Shown here piece after piece: positions 33,937 to 47,174 of a stretch of DNA of 64,000 nt. Origin of the DNA: Amborella trichopoda. Its lineage: Eukaryota > Streptophyta > Magnoliopsida > Amborellales > Amborellaceae. Positions within the stretch are counted from its first letter, which is position 1; every line of letters begins with the position of its first letter. The notes under the pieces are model-generated. The model searched no databases. It was not told the origin of the DNA and saw only the letters and a program-made list of their open reading frames with translations. Made by a program: the position numbers and the translations under genes. The DNA is taken from positions 462,639 through 526,638 of the forward strand of contig NW_006497600.1 of assembly GCF_000471905.2 (NCBI RefSeq). Direction: 5' to 3'.

Positions 33937-36796
33937 TATATATATACACACTGCAATAACTAGAGAAGTTTACATTTTTATATAACCGGAAACATGTATT
34001 TTTAAATTGAATTGAGTTGTCGATATCCAAACTCAAAAACTTTTGATTTAGGTCTTGAATATATTATAAATTAAAAAAATAAAAAAATATATAAAAAGCA
34101 ATAAAATATGAGTGCCTAGGGCACATTTGCCCATATACCTGTTAAGTATCCGAAGGCACACTGTCTTCCTCTCTGCTCCTTGTTAGAGTTTGATTGTCTG
34201 TCAGGATATCTAGTACTTTCTCTTTCTGGTATTCACACGCTGCTAAGACAAAAATTGCTTATGAAGTAACTGTTTCTCTCTAGGCATGCTAGAAAATATT
34301 ACTCTCTCTTTCTCTCTGCTAGTCGGTTATTTCCATGGGATAAGGTTAAATCCCATTCAAGTTTAAATCTTCCCAAAAAAAGTTCTCTCCACTCCGGTGA
34401 CTCAACTCGTCAACTTTGTTTGGACATGTATCGGTCCAAGGGACGTTACTCTTTGATTGGCAGTCCTTTGGCCATGAAATTTAGCATACAGATAGAGGCC
34501 AATATTGAGAGAGATACGGCCCGTCGAAATCGAGGGGTTTCTGTTGTAGATCTGAGCAGCTAATCAGTCTATTACCGGTCAAAATATCTTCCTCAGAAAA
34601 TCTTTGGCCATAAGAATAGGATATGTTGAAAAGGAAGTTATGAAGAACATGTACATCAATTTTGGTGGCAAAACTCTCTATGGTTTAGGAGATGTGTCGG
34701 TTAAAACCTGTCTCAGTAAATGGCGTTTGCTGCGACTTTAACAGCTTTCACATGGAGAATTCTTACATTGGCGCTCTCATGGAGTTGATAGGGTTTTGAG
34801 TCGGAAATCCAATGGCTCTAATCCCATGAGAAAATACCTCATAAATTGAAAAGTATCTTGATTTTAATGGTCGGAAGTCATCATGGCCACCGTATGGTTC
34901 CTTAACGAATAATGCATATTAGGACCTTACTCTGGGAGGGAGTAATCTAGGGACGTCTACAGTATTGAAACCATGGGAGAAGAGTTATGGAACCGTAAAT
35001 TTTATTTTTCCAATGGATTCAAGTTATTTCTCAGATATTAAGTATGGGTCCGTCGGTTAAATAGATCTTAATCGATGGTAGATCAAGATATCCTATCAAA
35101 AGATGTCCAAAGTTGATGATTTTTTGTCTTGAGGCGTATAATAATCAAATATTGGAGGTTCACCTTATTTTCTATATGATTTGAAAAGTTTCCAAGGGTT
35201 TGTCTATTAAAGCCTTTTTAACATATAGTCTTTGAAAACTAGTTAAGTCATATCCAAATTTCTCCAATATCACGTGGAGAGGCATATAACAGCATGGGAA
35301 TAGTTTAGTATCATATTGAGAAGTTTTTAATCGTCTTTAAGCGTGCGTGTTTGGCCATTAAACTCCTCTTAACTAACAAAATTCTAAATATTCATTGATT
35401 TATACCCAAACTTCCCGAATATGATCTGGAGAGGCATATTATGATCATTGGAGCATCAGCCCACAATTACTCTCATATTGAGATGTTCATGGTCCAGCCG
35501 TTATGGTATCTAGTGCCTGACTATCAGGGCTTTAAGGTGGGGGCCTAGATGGTAAGTCCTAACTATATTAGATGCATCTTGATATCATGTTTATTGACCT
35601 CTCATTTGATCCCTCTGTCCATTAAGCTTGTATGTGCTTGACAACGGTTTGATCTTGATTCATCATTGATCCTTGAATTGATTTTGACCACTGGTTTTCG
35701 TACCTTTGACTATCCCAAAATTACACCCAACAAGTGTATCTTATGGAATGATATGAGAATTACAATGAATCCGTAATATGAAAATTATAATTTAATTATA
35801 AAGTAGATTTTGTGTGTGCAAAATATTTAGTATGCAAATTTTTTAATGTGGAAAATATTTAATATCTTCAGGGAATATTGGAAAATATTTAATAACTCCA
35901 GGGAGTAACTTTTCCGTGTCTTAACTTTTATACCTCGTACTTACCCCCCAAAAAAAAACTTTTATACCTTGTAGTTAGGGAAGAACTTTTACTATGTTTC
36001 CAAAGTATTTCCTTACACATAGGATTAGCAAAATAATTTCTTGAACTCTATGCTTTTGTAATATTCTATAAAAAAAAATAATTGGTTCAAATAGTACAAA
36101 ATATTCTCATTTGCTATTTTATCATATATTTTTTTAAGAGATTGTCATATACCAAGTTAAAAGATATTGGTTTTCTTTATTTTTCATGTACAGTTATTTT
36201 AAGGAAATGATGTATACCAATATAAATGATAAATGAACTCCAGTTTACTTTTAGTTCAAAAGGCAAAATTCACCCTTTGCCATCGGTTAGGATATCGGGT
36301 GGCTAGGAGCTAGGAGTGTACTATGGACCACATTTCCAAAAACGTACCCTTTTTGGACTTTGCGCACCCTCGACATCTCAATTTCAATATAATGGCTAGG
36401 GGAGACCATGAACTTCTTGTACCCATGGTAAAGATAATCTCTCCCTTGCATATATGTTTAGGATAAGAAATGCATCTTCTTTTAGGTTCAATTAGTTATC
36501 TATTTTCAAGGTAAAAGTAACTAAGAACACTAAGAAATTTTGTTCCTTTTTTGGGGCGTTTTTTTGGTTATCAATTTTTAGTTTTGAAAAGAACATTTTA
36601 TGCAAAGTTAAAATAAGGGAATTGGTATGCCCTAATGTTCTCAAAATAGTTCATATTTGGCTCTGTAACATTTGCAATTCTAAATTAGAAAATTCCTAGT
36701 TTTTTGGTTTTCCTAATTTTCTATTTCATGTAAAAGGAATGTGGATATTAATGACTACGTGTTCTTATGATTCGAAAACTACCTATGTGGGAAAAG
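33937..36796. other. unassigned intergenic DNA (possible decayed retroelement)
   Basis: No open frame of note. The block 34140-35560 differs from its surroundings in being less AT-rich. It contains two related segments about 170 bases apart (35240-35330 and 35400-35490) sharing CCAAA(T/C)TTC(T/C)C and GTGGAGAGGCATAT or CTGGAGAGGCATAT, then TCATATTGAGA. It may be a decayed retroelement, but I see no primer-binding site, domain or paired terminal repeat to prove that. The rest is AT-rich single-copy-looking sequence. Confidence 0.35.
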
Positions 36797-36960
36797 GGCT
36801 GAAGTTATGGTAGTAACACACCCCATACCTCACTTTCACATTTTGGCTTCCATTTCCACTGAGTTTCAAAAACCACCATCTAATTCAAAAACAGGTAGGG
36901 GCTCTGCCATCACCACTGAATTATCCAAAAAACACACTAACTATGCTAATTTAAAATTAA
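36797..36960 (+). mobile_element. tRNA-derived SINE-like repeat, copy 1
   Basis: About 160 bases similar to 48466-48625: GGGCTGAAGTTATGGTAGTAA followed by CACC(C/T)CA, then GGCTTCCATTTCCACT, then AAAACAGGTAGGGGCTCTG. The first block is A-box-like and the second B-box-like, both degenerate. It lies 340 bases beyond the stop codon of the - strand DUF212 gene. Confidence 0.45.
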
Positions 36961-37302
36961 AGAATTCACATGTATTGTGTTGAACAAATGTTTGCCAGCG
37001 CCATCCGAGTGGCCATAACTTTTATTAAAAGGGAAAAAAAAAACGAAGGCTCTGCAAAAAACCAACTTCCCATGGATAATCCATTCATAGCCAACCCTAG
37101 AAAATCCACAAAAAATACAATGAAGAGAAAAATACCACTGTCCCCTAAAGAAACTGATTTTTGTTTCACATTATGGCTGTAATTTTTTCAGCCTCCATAG
37201 TATCCAAGCTGCTTGTCAATTCTTCCTTCCATTCTAAACGAACAACTAGTACAAGATAACATTTCCAGTTCATTACTACACAAATGATCCATTTGTTCCA
37301 TC

Positions 37303-40300
37303 TCAATTGATGTTGTTAGGAGTTTCTCTCATCAGGTAGGCTACCATACATCCCAGGACAGCACCAACAACAACCTGCACAAACATAGTGGCAAAATAAG
37401 AGGAGCTAACCCTCCATGTGTGTTCTGTGTATTCCAGATGGATGTTGGACGTTATCCATATAAGCATTAATGTATTTTATCAAAAACAAGAAGGACAAAC
37501 AGTAAACACAATAGGAATTTCAAAAACAAGAAGGAAAAACAGTAAACACAACAGGAATTGGGCTTGGTCAAAACGGTAGATGCTGGGTTTTCATAGCACA
37601 ACGTTTCAAGTTACACATTCCTATCTAACCTTGTCAGAAAAAAAAAAAAAAAAAACAAGTTGACACAATGGAGAAAATCAAATTCTAGATAAACCAATAA
37701 AGACTTAAGATATAGTTTATAACTACAGGTACCATACACCAACAACAAGCAACACCAGTGTACAGATTCATCAACTCCATGAAAGGATGCCTTGCTTGAC
37801 GGAGGTAGTTTAACTCATGCCCCGATTTTCTTAAAGAACTTAAAAACAAAATAGAATTTTTTAGCACTTTTTACTTGGACCTGCCTTAATTTAAAGTCAT
37901 CTCAGACCCAAACGAAACAAAAATAGATTGAACCTTGTTATGTTGCAAGGCAGCGAATGACTAACTGGGAATTGAACAATTGGACAATGAATCTATTATT
38001 TGCTTATTAGGTGTTTGGACCAAAAGCTGATGACAAAGTAAATATCCACAACAAAAACGCACAAATATTACAGTGCTGTAGAAAAGCATATTAGTACAAA
38101 CTACAAAGGAATAGACCAGTCTTAGAAATTCACCTGTACTGGAGTATGACCAAGAGGTTCTCTTAAAGGCCTGACAGTTGACAAAGGGTGCTCTGGTGGC
38201 AGTTCACAGACTATTTGATTCAACAACTGCACTCCATGTGGCAGTCAATAATAAAGTCAGTAAAAATGAACGAGCATGTGAGAAGAAGCCTATTTTATCA
38301 AGTAAACATTAGAAATCACATATATCACAGTTGCCTAGACACGAAAAATCATAGACAACTGAATGTCTCAGGACCAAGATAATACAGTACTTCAGGGAAG
38401 TAAAGTTACTATATAATACTTCAGCATCAAGTTCATTACAAAATCAGAGATCCCACCACACACCCCTGCACCCCATCCAAAAATAAAGAAATAAGAAAAA
38501 TAGATCAAGCAGTGATCATATACCAAGAGGTCAGTCATACCAAAGAGATGAAAATGAAAGATAAATTCAGTCACTCAACATTGTTTGCATTCCAAGACAA
38601 GATTATCAAAGCACTGAAGAAGTATGATATGAGATATGTAAAATTTTGTTAAATCCAAAAGCTTCTGTGGGGGGTTTTGGGTGAAGCAATAACTGCAACT
38701 CTGTTATACATCATGGATTGATTGATAAGGATGAATACAATAACTCAATCAACTATAGAAAAGGCCTTCAGGTAATCAGCATCCAATGAAATGATGGGCA
38801 ATGATGCAAGAAAGTTTGAGACCTGCTATTCAGGTCATACCCTCTTTTGGTGGGTCCTCGCATTCTCCATCACTGTGCATCATTTAATTGGAGGAAGACC
38901 CAACGGATTACAGCTTTTCCATAGTGAATTAATTATAGAATACTTCCTTTAAAATTAGTTAACAGTCTCCATGCAGGAACCGCAATCTGTAATTAATATA
39001 TAAGCACTGTCCTGTAATGAATAAACTCTAGAGAGCATGATGGATACCCTTCACAAAATGTGAGCAGAAGTGCATTGCCATCTATTGGTTTTCGTGGATC
39101 TTTGCAGTACTGCAAGTGTAAGTTTGTGTTAACACAAATACTATCCAAAAACACTAACAAAAATATTGGCATCACAAATTAAAGAACTCGACAAAATTGT
39201 ATAATTTCAATTTTTCAATAAAATATATCACAATATTTCTGAGGTTCCTGGAACTAGTTAACATATGAAAATTGCTGCATCTTAGCTCTCACTCCAACTT
39301 TAGCTCGATTCAGGCATCTATCCCAAGAAAATTACTGCAGAACAACGGGTGTCTTGTGTATGACATATAAAAAAGAGATTAAAATGTACCACAAAAAGTA
39401 GAAACCAGTCTGATTCAAAGAAAAAAGTTAACCAGAAACTAGTTAAGCTTCACAACAATACTCCAAATAATCAGATGAACAACAGTGTGTCTTCCAATGT
39501 AATATAGTCATCTATACGCATTGGGATTCCAGAACACTCATATTTAACTAATATGCTAAAATTTGAATAGTCTCACCGGTAGCAACAATGAACCACCCAC
39601 TCATTATATTCAAAGAGCATAATGTAGGATTTCCAAAAAACATAAGAAGAAATCCAATAACAATTGCATTAAAGAGGTCTACCTCTGCCTGTCGACCAGC
39701 ATGCAACCGAACCCCTGATGCATCATACATGACCTACAAATTAATCATGTAGCTCAAAGTTATATGCATTTTGTTTTTTGATTGATAGCTCAATGTCATA
39801 AACATATATGACATCACTGTAAAAGTAGACCCTCATGGAACTGCACTAGCAAATATCATAATAATGCTAACCAACAAAATCAGAAGCAATAAAATGAATT
39901 TAAAAAATTATGTTAGCTATAAAATAAGCAACAAAATGAGCATAACAAATATTCATTGTCCCCAACTTTGACAAGAAAGAACTCTCTAATTAGACTGCGG
40001 CTGACAAGTTCCCAAGCTTTGGCAAAATGCTGATTTCAACTAGGGTTAGAATATCATATCAATGTTACAGACTCACAAACCCATGAAGGGAAAATTTTCC
40101 ATTTCGTAAATGTTTTAATCTATATTTTGAGTCATCATCAGGAATTTTATACCCAACAACCCATGATTGCCACATTTCCCCTGCTGTCCAACTTCCCATG
40201 GAAGTCATAAGCACATAGCGACCAGTACCCAATCTTTTCCCTCATAAGAAAATTCAACACTGCATGCGGACTTTTCAAGCTTGCTTTTAAATAATGTTTT

Positions 40301-43300
40301 TTCATAGGTATTGGGAAGATAGAATTGTGCTCAGATGTTTCAAGGTGGAATTCTTCTTAGGCAAGTTTGAAGTGATATAAGGTTTGGGGAGAGAAATGCA
40401 GGGGGGCAGGGACGAGGGCAAATTAAATTCCTTTCTTAAAAATTAGGTATTCCAATGGCGTATAGTTTAGAGAAGAGGCTTTACAAAGTATGAAGCCATC
40501 CCACACCCACCAATCTTGTCTTAATAACCTAATGGGCGAGGAAAACAACGTTGTCTTAGTCGGATGCCCTTTAAGGGGTTCAGATACCTACCGATAGCCT
40601 TATCTAGAATTGAAACACCCTAACACATTCTTCAAGAATGTGAGGAAATTACTGACCGCCTTTTTCATTAACCATGTGTGAACAAGATACAGGCACTTAG
40701 TTAAAATTTCTTCAAAAAAAACAAACAAAATACAAGCACTTCTCCCTAAACTTGTTTGAGATGTTCTGCAGGATGTTAGGATTACTGGGAGGTCTTGTGG
40801 GTTGTCAGTTTACCATCCTGTCTGTAAAGAGGTCATTTATTTAGGTTTTTTTTCCCATGGGGAAAGGTTACTGAGTACACACTGAAAGGCTACAAGTTGA
40901 TAAGAAATACTCTTTATTTTAATAAGATAGTCCACAATGCTAGAGTCTTTTTTTAATAATTTTGAAGTTCAGTGCAATTGTCATAAGATGACCCCTATTT
41001 GTTGGACAAAGATTACAAGGCAAAACAGGAGTTCAAAAAAAGTGAATATGGTTCCATAAAAAATACCATATGCCATCCAGCATGAGTAATAACATTTCCC
41101 CATAAAGAAAAGCATGAAGAATGATATATACAAAACCATGATATATCAAAAAAATAAAAATGTATGAAATAATAGATTTTTTTTTGTGAGAAGATTAAAT
41201 AGGTATATAAAGTGATACATATACAAATTGCAGCACACAGAAGACAATGTAAGAAAGAGTCTTTCCAAAAAATTAACTGCTCAGTCTCGCATAATGACTA
41301 AGCAAGCTAAAAGAAGCAGAAATTAAAGATGGAGTTATACTTCAGGGTGGATTGAGGACTAGGGATGGATGTGTTGACAGCCCCCAACTCAGCCAAGGCA
41401 TCCACAGAAGTAATAGAAACATTACAAGGCAAAACTTATTGATTATAATAAAGAGTAAAAACCAGTTAAACAATAACAGATAAATAAGTGTCATCACAAA
41501 ATGGGAACATCATAATTAAAAGAAATTCTTAGGGCCTCTAGATTGGTCCCATCCTTAGCAAGCCTGTCTGCATAATCATTCCCATCTTGAAAATGTGAGC
41601 CATGCTGTCAGATTAGCTTCAGAGTTTTCTTCGATTTGGTGAGAAAAATGAAGCAATTCAGTGCTTTGGCCGATTCAGGAAAAGACTTCGGACCTTTTTA
41701 AAATTTTAATATAAATAATAACTTTCCCTTAACCCATCCCATGCTTGGGTATAGGGGTTGGGTTGTGTTAGGTTGGCAGCCAATGTGAAATTTTGCCAAA
41801 ACTTATCCAATTAATTGGGAAAAGGCTATAGTGATGATGACATAAAAATATATAAAAATAATGAAAAAGTTTTAAAATAAAAATTTTAAAAAATAAAAAA
41901 TACTTTTATATAAATATTTATTTGCATTGGCCGAATCCGTCTGAAGCAAACCTAAAGCTGACCAGAACGGCACCACCAGGCTTCACTTGGCTTTGGTCTA
42001 GGCCAAAAATTCAAAGGCTTTGGCTTCTTCGGCCAAAGCGAAGCGAATCTGACCACACCGAATGTGAGTAAAGTAAACCACCTTATTCTCACAAAGTTCC
42101 CATATCTCCTTCATAAAACAGATATCTCCCTATTTGTTGGAAATTTCTTTTAATACAACTAATACCATTGAGACTATATGCCTCAACCTCCAATAGGAAA
42201 TATAATCTAGTAATGTCTATTTGGATACTGAGCAATAAAGCACGCATTTATGCTAAAGTTGCATTACAAATCCCCAAGGAGCCCTTGTAAGAGATTAAGG
42301 TCTGCCCATTGGACTCTTGAAGAAAAACAATATTTCTTGCTAACCCCGGATTCCCCTGGCCTATATAACATGGACACACGTGTCCATAGGTTTTGACATG
42401 TGTCAACACACCAACAACACAACAACCGCATGTAACACTTTATAAACTTACACACTTAACTCTTTGGTCGAAGTAACACTATAAAATACCTAAATATCAC
42501 TAAAATCCCTCTCCCCTCGTCTCTCTACACCCTATAATGTACGGGCAAGTCATGTCCAAAAGGCCATTTTTGGTGTTAGCATTTGTTACATTCATATCTA
42601 TGTTGGATGCAAATGCACGTATCCACATACTTGTGACATAGCCTAGCACATCCATCAATTTGAGCTTAAAAGGCTCCACAATAAGGTTATGCCACAATGT
42701 CACCCTTCTTTTCCCAGGCAGCATGGATCCAGCCACATTGCAGCATCCACTTAAGAAGATCCATATATCCCTTTAATTCCGGGAGGATCAAGATCCAAGA
42801 GATTACCATCCTGGTCATACTCTCAGTCAGAATAACAAAGTGTTTTGTCATCTCGAAACACCCCATTATTTCCTCTGTAAGCTCCAAAAAATGCCCAAAG
42901 TTGACATTGTCCACAATATTCTGCCTCTGTTGGATAAAGGGGAACAAGCCCTACTCTATAGTAACTACGGTTATATATGCCCGAGCCACCTCCTATAGCC
43001 CAAACATGATAAACATGAAGGACCACAACGCACTTGCCGCTGGTCACTAAATAAGTAAGTGGTCCACTGTCTTCCCATCCACACACCAATAACATATTTG
43101 GGATCTGTTGAGCACAATTGTGTAGATGATCAATATCTTGCTGAGAAAAGCCACAAACTGAAGGTCAATCGCCTGTTCTGATTTTTTGTAATCCCAAGGA
43201 CTAGAAGAGAAACACAGTCCCTTGAATTTTGATAGAGATTGATCACCATACAGTGATCACGCAGAGACCATGGTTTTTAATAGTCCAAGATAATAATTAT

Positions 43301-46210
43301 AATTTCATGTTCCTTAAATTGGCTAAGGAGATCACTATGCCATGTTATCTTTGCATTATGAGACCTTATTTTAGTGTGAGGGCTTCAAAGAATCAAACTT
43401 TAATCTCCTCAGTTTATCAATCAAACTTTTTGATTAAATATTTTACCAAAAGTCACATTAATCATTGACATTAACTTCATCTTAAATTGCAAAAACTTGG
43501 TTAACCTTAGTAATGAATGGAGGAGATCAATTTAGACATCTCACATAAGGGCTTCATGTACCAATTATATGGGAAGTATGGCCTATTTTGATTCCAGGCA
43601 ACAAAGCACTCATTTATGCTAAAGTAGCATTACAAACCTCCAAGGAACCATTGTAAGACATTAATGTCTGCCCATTGTACTCTCTAAGAACAACAACAAT
43701 TCCTGCTAACCTACAATATTAACTTTATCAAAAAAAAAAAACAATTCCTGCTAACCAAGGATTCCCCCTAGCCTATGTAACTTGAACATATGTGTCCATA
43801 GGTTTTGGCACGTCTCAACACATTAAGAACATAACAACCACATTTAGCACTTTAGTAACTTACACACTTCTTAATCTTCTGGTCGAATATTAATGTCAAT
43901 TAAATCCCTCTCCCCTCTTCTCTCTACACTCTATGATGTACAGGCATATCATGTCTAAAAGGCCATTTTTTGGTGTTAGCATTTGTGACACTCATATCTA
44001 TGCTGGAAGCAGACGCATGTTTCCATGTACTCGTGACATAGCCCCCAGCACATCCATCAATTTCAGCTTGAAAGGCTCCGCAATCAGTTTATGCCACAAT
44101 TTCACCCTTCTTTTCCCGGGCAACATGGATCCAGCCACATTGCAGTATCCACTTAAGCAGATCCACTGATCTATAGGCCTTTTATTCTGGGAGGATCAAG
44201 GCCCAAGAGATTACTATGCTGGTGACACTCTCAGTCAGAATAACAACAGAGTGTTTTCATCTCAAAACACCCAATTATTTCCTCCATAAGCTGCAAAAAC
44301 TGCCCAAAGTTGACATTATCCACAATATTCTGCATCTGTTCAATAGGTGGAACAAGCCCCAATATATGGTAACATTGGCTATATATGGCCGAGCCACCTA
44401 CTGTAGCCCAAACATGATAAACATGAAGTACCAGAACGCACTTGCCACTGGTCACTAAATAAGTAAATGGTCCACTGTCTCCCCATCTACACACCAATCA
44501 CATATTTGGGATCTGTTGAGCCCAATTGTGTAGGTGATCAATATATTGTCGAGAAAGGCCACAAGGAGAAGGTCAACACTCTTGGAGGAGCAGGTGCATT
44601 CCAAATAAATGGACAAAGTGAAATGTAATAAAAGATATCTTGAGAATCAAGACATAGAAGAAAATTTAAAGCCCAAAAAATCAAACAACCAAGTTTGATA
44701 TTCCAAGTTCCAAATATTGGGTTCAGGCTCCAGGCTTAGCACTTAAAATGCGAGGGCCACAACACTAATATCCGAGTTTCAAATCCAAGATTTACTAACC
44801 AAAATATGCTCCAACAGTAATAAGAGAATACAACAACTTCCATCTTGCACATGTTATCCTGTCTCTAGTCGCCACTATGTGCTGCACTACTACAAGCCCA
44901 AAATAATCACACATGACCTACACATCCTTATCATCTTCTTAGGATCAATCCATATCTTGATATATCTTTTGGTCCAACCAGCTCATGTTTCCTCAGTAAC
45001 AGGGATACCAAAATGAAATTCAAAGAACCTCTCATCTTCATATCAATTTAATCAACTAGTATGGCGGCTTTGGTTTCTTTTTTATTTCATGCTCCACTAT
45101 AGAGCAGAGGACATAGACAAGATCATTTGATGTTTTCCTACTTCAAGTGTTCCAAGTCTCTACTTCTGATCAAATGTGCTCCATTTATGAACACACGAGT
45201 AAACGTCTAACATTAGATACGAATCGGGTTGTTATGCACAGGGTCGATATCGATCACATTGCCATCCCACTGTTCAATCTTCAGTTATTGTCCTTGCCGC
45301 CATATGCCTTGAAAATCTAGTTGTCGGGAAGCTAACATGAGTATTGTCAAGGGATACAACTGAGTCTTTTGATTTCTAATTGCCTCAAAAGTTAGATCAT
45401 ATTCTCTTTATGTCATTTTTGTTTTGACTCCCAATGAATTATAAGTTACCAATGAAAGAAAACAAATCAAATCATTATAATGCTCGAACGCTTAACAAAA
45501 TCATTTACTCAGGATTGATAAAATAAGGAATGGAACAATGCATACTAAAAAAACAAATGGCGATCAAGTTATAGGAACATACAACAGATGCCACCACCAC
45601 AGCAAGCGCAAACATGGAGCTTCCAGCTCCCTCTCTTAAGCCAATGGCTATTGCAAGTGCTGTGACAGTTGCAGCATGTGAAGATGGCATTCCACCTGAA
45701 CCAAGCAGCCTTTTGGCATCCCATCTCTTCTCCTTATACCTGAAAGTCTAGAATAAAATCCAAATGCTTAAAATCCATAAAGGATACTTAATGAGAAGCA
45801 AAATATAATTTAGACTAATTGGTTGTGCATTGTTTTCTATTAGTCTGAGAAGCAAAATATAATTTAGATTAGTAGGTTGTGAATTGTTTTCTTTTAGACT
45901 GATCAATTGGTTTGTGAATTTTTTTGAAATTGACCAAATGGCTTGTGAATTGTGAAAAGAAAAAGATTTCCCTTCCAAAAGATCTAACAACTAAAGTGCC
46001 ATTTATGCATTATTATTCTTTTCACCAATGAGGCATAGTAAATGCGCATTAGCATCAAATGAGCTACAAATAACCATTTGGAAGTGCCTCAAAAACAGAA
46101 ATGCTTGATGAAATTATTTGGGAATAAGTTAATTTTTTCAAACAGCAGGAATTCATAAAGCATGAGATGTTTGTGTGACCTAGGTTAAACAGTAGTATAG
46201 CAGCTCATGT

Positions 46211-46244
<34 letters not shown>

Positions 46245-46996
46245 AACGAGAGACGCCTAAAGACTGATAGGCACTCTAAGAGGGAACTCAGAAATCCAAT
46301 TTCTTTCTTATTTTTATTCAAAAAATCCATATCCACACAAATTTCACTTGAGACTGACCATAGAGAAATTTAGTCAGAGTGTTCACTGAAAAAATAACAG
46401 TAATAAACTCAGTCGATATTTCTACCGTTTAATTTGAATGGGGAAAAATTCCCTGCAAATAGTCCCACATATTGGTCTTTCAATGTTTCATTTTGAACAA
46501 ATTATCCATCACAAAATCATCAAATTTTATTAGAAAAGCAATAATTCATTCGCAATACATGCCCAAAAATTAAATTATTAAAACAAATGGGGCACATTTA
46601 AACAGTAAATCATATCTATCAAAGACGAAAAAACAATCAATCAAATCAATATTATGCTACAGGCATGCCCAAGTCCAGCAAAACTTCAATTCTAAAAACA
46701 CGCAATCAGAGGGATAAAATAAAATAAATCTCAGAATTGGGTTCTATTAATACCCTAAAAAAGCACAGAGAAACCAATTATCAAAACCAATTATCGAGAG
46801 AGAGCGAGAAAGAGAGAGTTTACCGGGTGGTGAAGAGCTTGAGGAACTGAGCAATGGCGAAAGCAAGGAAAGAGGAGAGGAGAGGGAGATTAGAGAGAGA
46901 AACAGGGGAAGAAGAAGAGGAAGGGGTGGTGGTGTTGTTGTTGTTGTTGTTAAAGAAGAAAGGTCTGCCATCTCCAGCCACCAACACTTCGTCCAT
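37303..46996 (-). CDS. DUF212 membrane protein (acid phosphatase/vanadium haloperoxidase-related), 5 exons
   Basis: On the - strand, exons at 46996-46824, 45739-45583, 39733-39683, 38226-38134 and 37374-37303 join in frame with GT-AG introns to give 181 residues, the usual size of plant DUF212 proteins. The product starts MDEVLVAGDGRPFFF, then a short N/T/S run (residues about 16-31). Four hydrophobic segments follow: about 37-56 (LLSSFLAFAIAQFLKLF), about 79-91, about 95-110 and about 159-173 (VVVGAVLGCMVAYLM). Signature stretches are YKEKRWDAKRLLGSGGMPSS then HAATVTALA, VMYDASGVRLHAGRQAE, LLNQIVCELP and HPLSTVRPLREPLGHTP. The PSSHA motif recalls the PAP2/haloperoxidase fold, but the family's enzyme activity is not established; plastid or other membrane location is unclear. 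Intron 2 is 5.85 kb and filled with LINE relics. TTTATT at about 37020 is a plausible - strand AATAAA signal. No stops, so probably functional. Confidence 0.92.
41340..43165 (-). pseudogene. LINE ORF2 C-terminal relic, copy A, in DUF212 intron 2
   Basis: Read on the - strand, LNRSQICYWCVDGKTVDHLL with PAASALWSFMFIMFG downstream matches the zf-RVT finger of plant LINEs (about 43000-43130). RNase H pieces QESNGQTLISYKGSLGICNA (about 42250-42330), LLEVEAYSLNGI (about 42170-42210) and GNDYADRLAKDG (about 41550-41590) follow in the right order. Several stops are present. The RNase H region is split by an hAT element at 41600-42060. Confidence 0.75.
41600..42060. mobile_element. 461-bp hAT element splitting the LINE RNase H relic
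   Basis: The 8-bp direct repeat AATGTGAG occurs at 41592-41599 and 42061-42068. The ends CCATGCTGTCAGATTAGCTTC and, inverse of the right end, CGGTGTGGTCAGATTCGCTTC share TG-GTCAGATT-GCTTC, a hAT-like terminal inverted repeat. Removing the insertion and one repeat copy lets the LINE reading run on through TH-FQDGNDYADRLA, which supports the boundary. Near 41790-41830, ATCCAATTAATTGGGAAAAGG followed by GATGATGA resembles an RTE-LINE/SINE tail. Confidence 0.8.
43170..43560. repeat. dispersed repeat, copy 1 (between LINE fragments)
   Basis: Highly similar to 47690-48058, including an identical run of about 60 bases that begins TTTGCATTATGAGACCTTAT and ends CAAACTTTAATCTCCTC. It lies between the two LINE fragment copies. 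The identity of the source element is unknown. Confidence 0.8.
43600..44575 (-). pseudogene. LINE ORF2 relic, copy B (direct duplicate of copy A)
   Basis: Co-linear with about 42232-43165 at high similarity: the AAGCACTCATTTATGCTAAAG, TGTTAGCATTTGTGACA, CACATTGCAGTATCCACTTAAG and CACTTGCCACTGGTCACTAAA tracts recur in the same order. It is a direct repeat of about 0.95 kb separated from copy A by about 430 bases. On the - strand it carries the same zf-RVT relic with stops. Confidence 0.8.
46214..46243. repeat. (GA)n microsatellite in DUF212 intron 1
   Basis: About 15 GA units lie within intron 1 of the DUF212 gene. Likely length-polymorphic. Confidence 0.95.
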
Positions 46997-47174
46997 GGGC
47001 CTTTCCTTCCCGTTCTCTCTCTTCTTTTTCTGATACGTTTTGCTTCTCTCACGCGTTACGTTTTCATTGGCTTCGCTCTCTCTCTCTCTCTCTCACTTTC
47101 TCTCTCTTCAAGGCCTGTATTCCGTCTCTAGGTCCCTCGTCAAATAGCCTCAACACTCGTGTTCTTCTTTCCGT
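46997..47174 (-). promoter_or_regulatory. 5' leader/proximal promoter of the DUF212 gene with GA tract
   Basis: Directly upstream of the - strand start codon at 46996. On the gene's strand it holds GA-rich tracts (CT-rich at 47075-47108 on the + strand). GAGA tracts in plant leaders are known binding sites for BBR/BPC factors; use here is inference. No TATA box can be assigned with confidence. Confidence 0.4.

Noticed and set aside
33937..36796. A complete LTR retrotransposon
   Set aside because: TATGGTATCTAGTGCC near 35500 faintly resembles a primer-binding site, but no paired terminal repeats or target duplication were found.
42697..43095. + strand frame of 117 codons and overlapping - strand frames as genes
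   Set aside because: They lie in the decayed LINE fragment; the zinc-finger relic is in a different - strand frame with stops.
46747..47052. 101-codon - strand frame at the DUF212 first exon
   Set aside because: It is out of frame with the true start at 46996 and reads into intron 1; the correct frame continues into exon 2 with DUF212 motifs.
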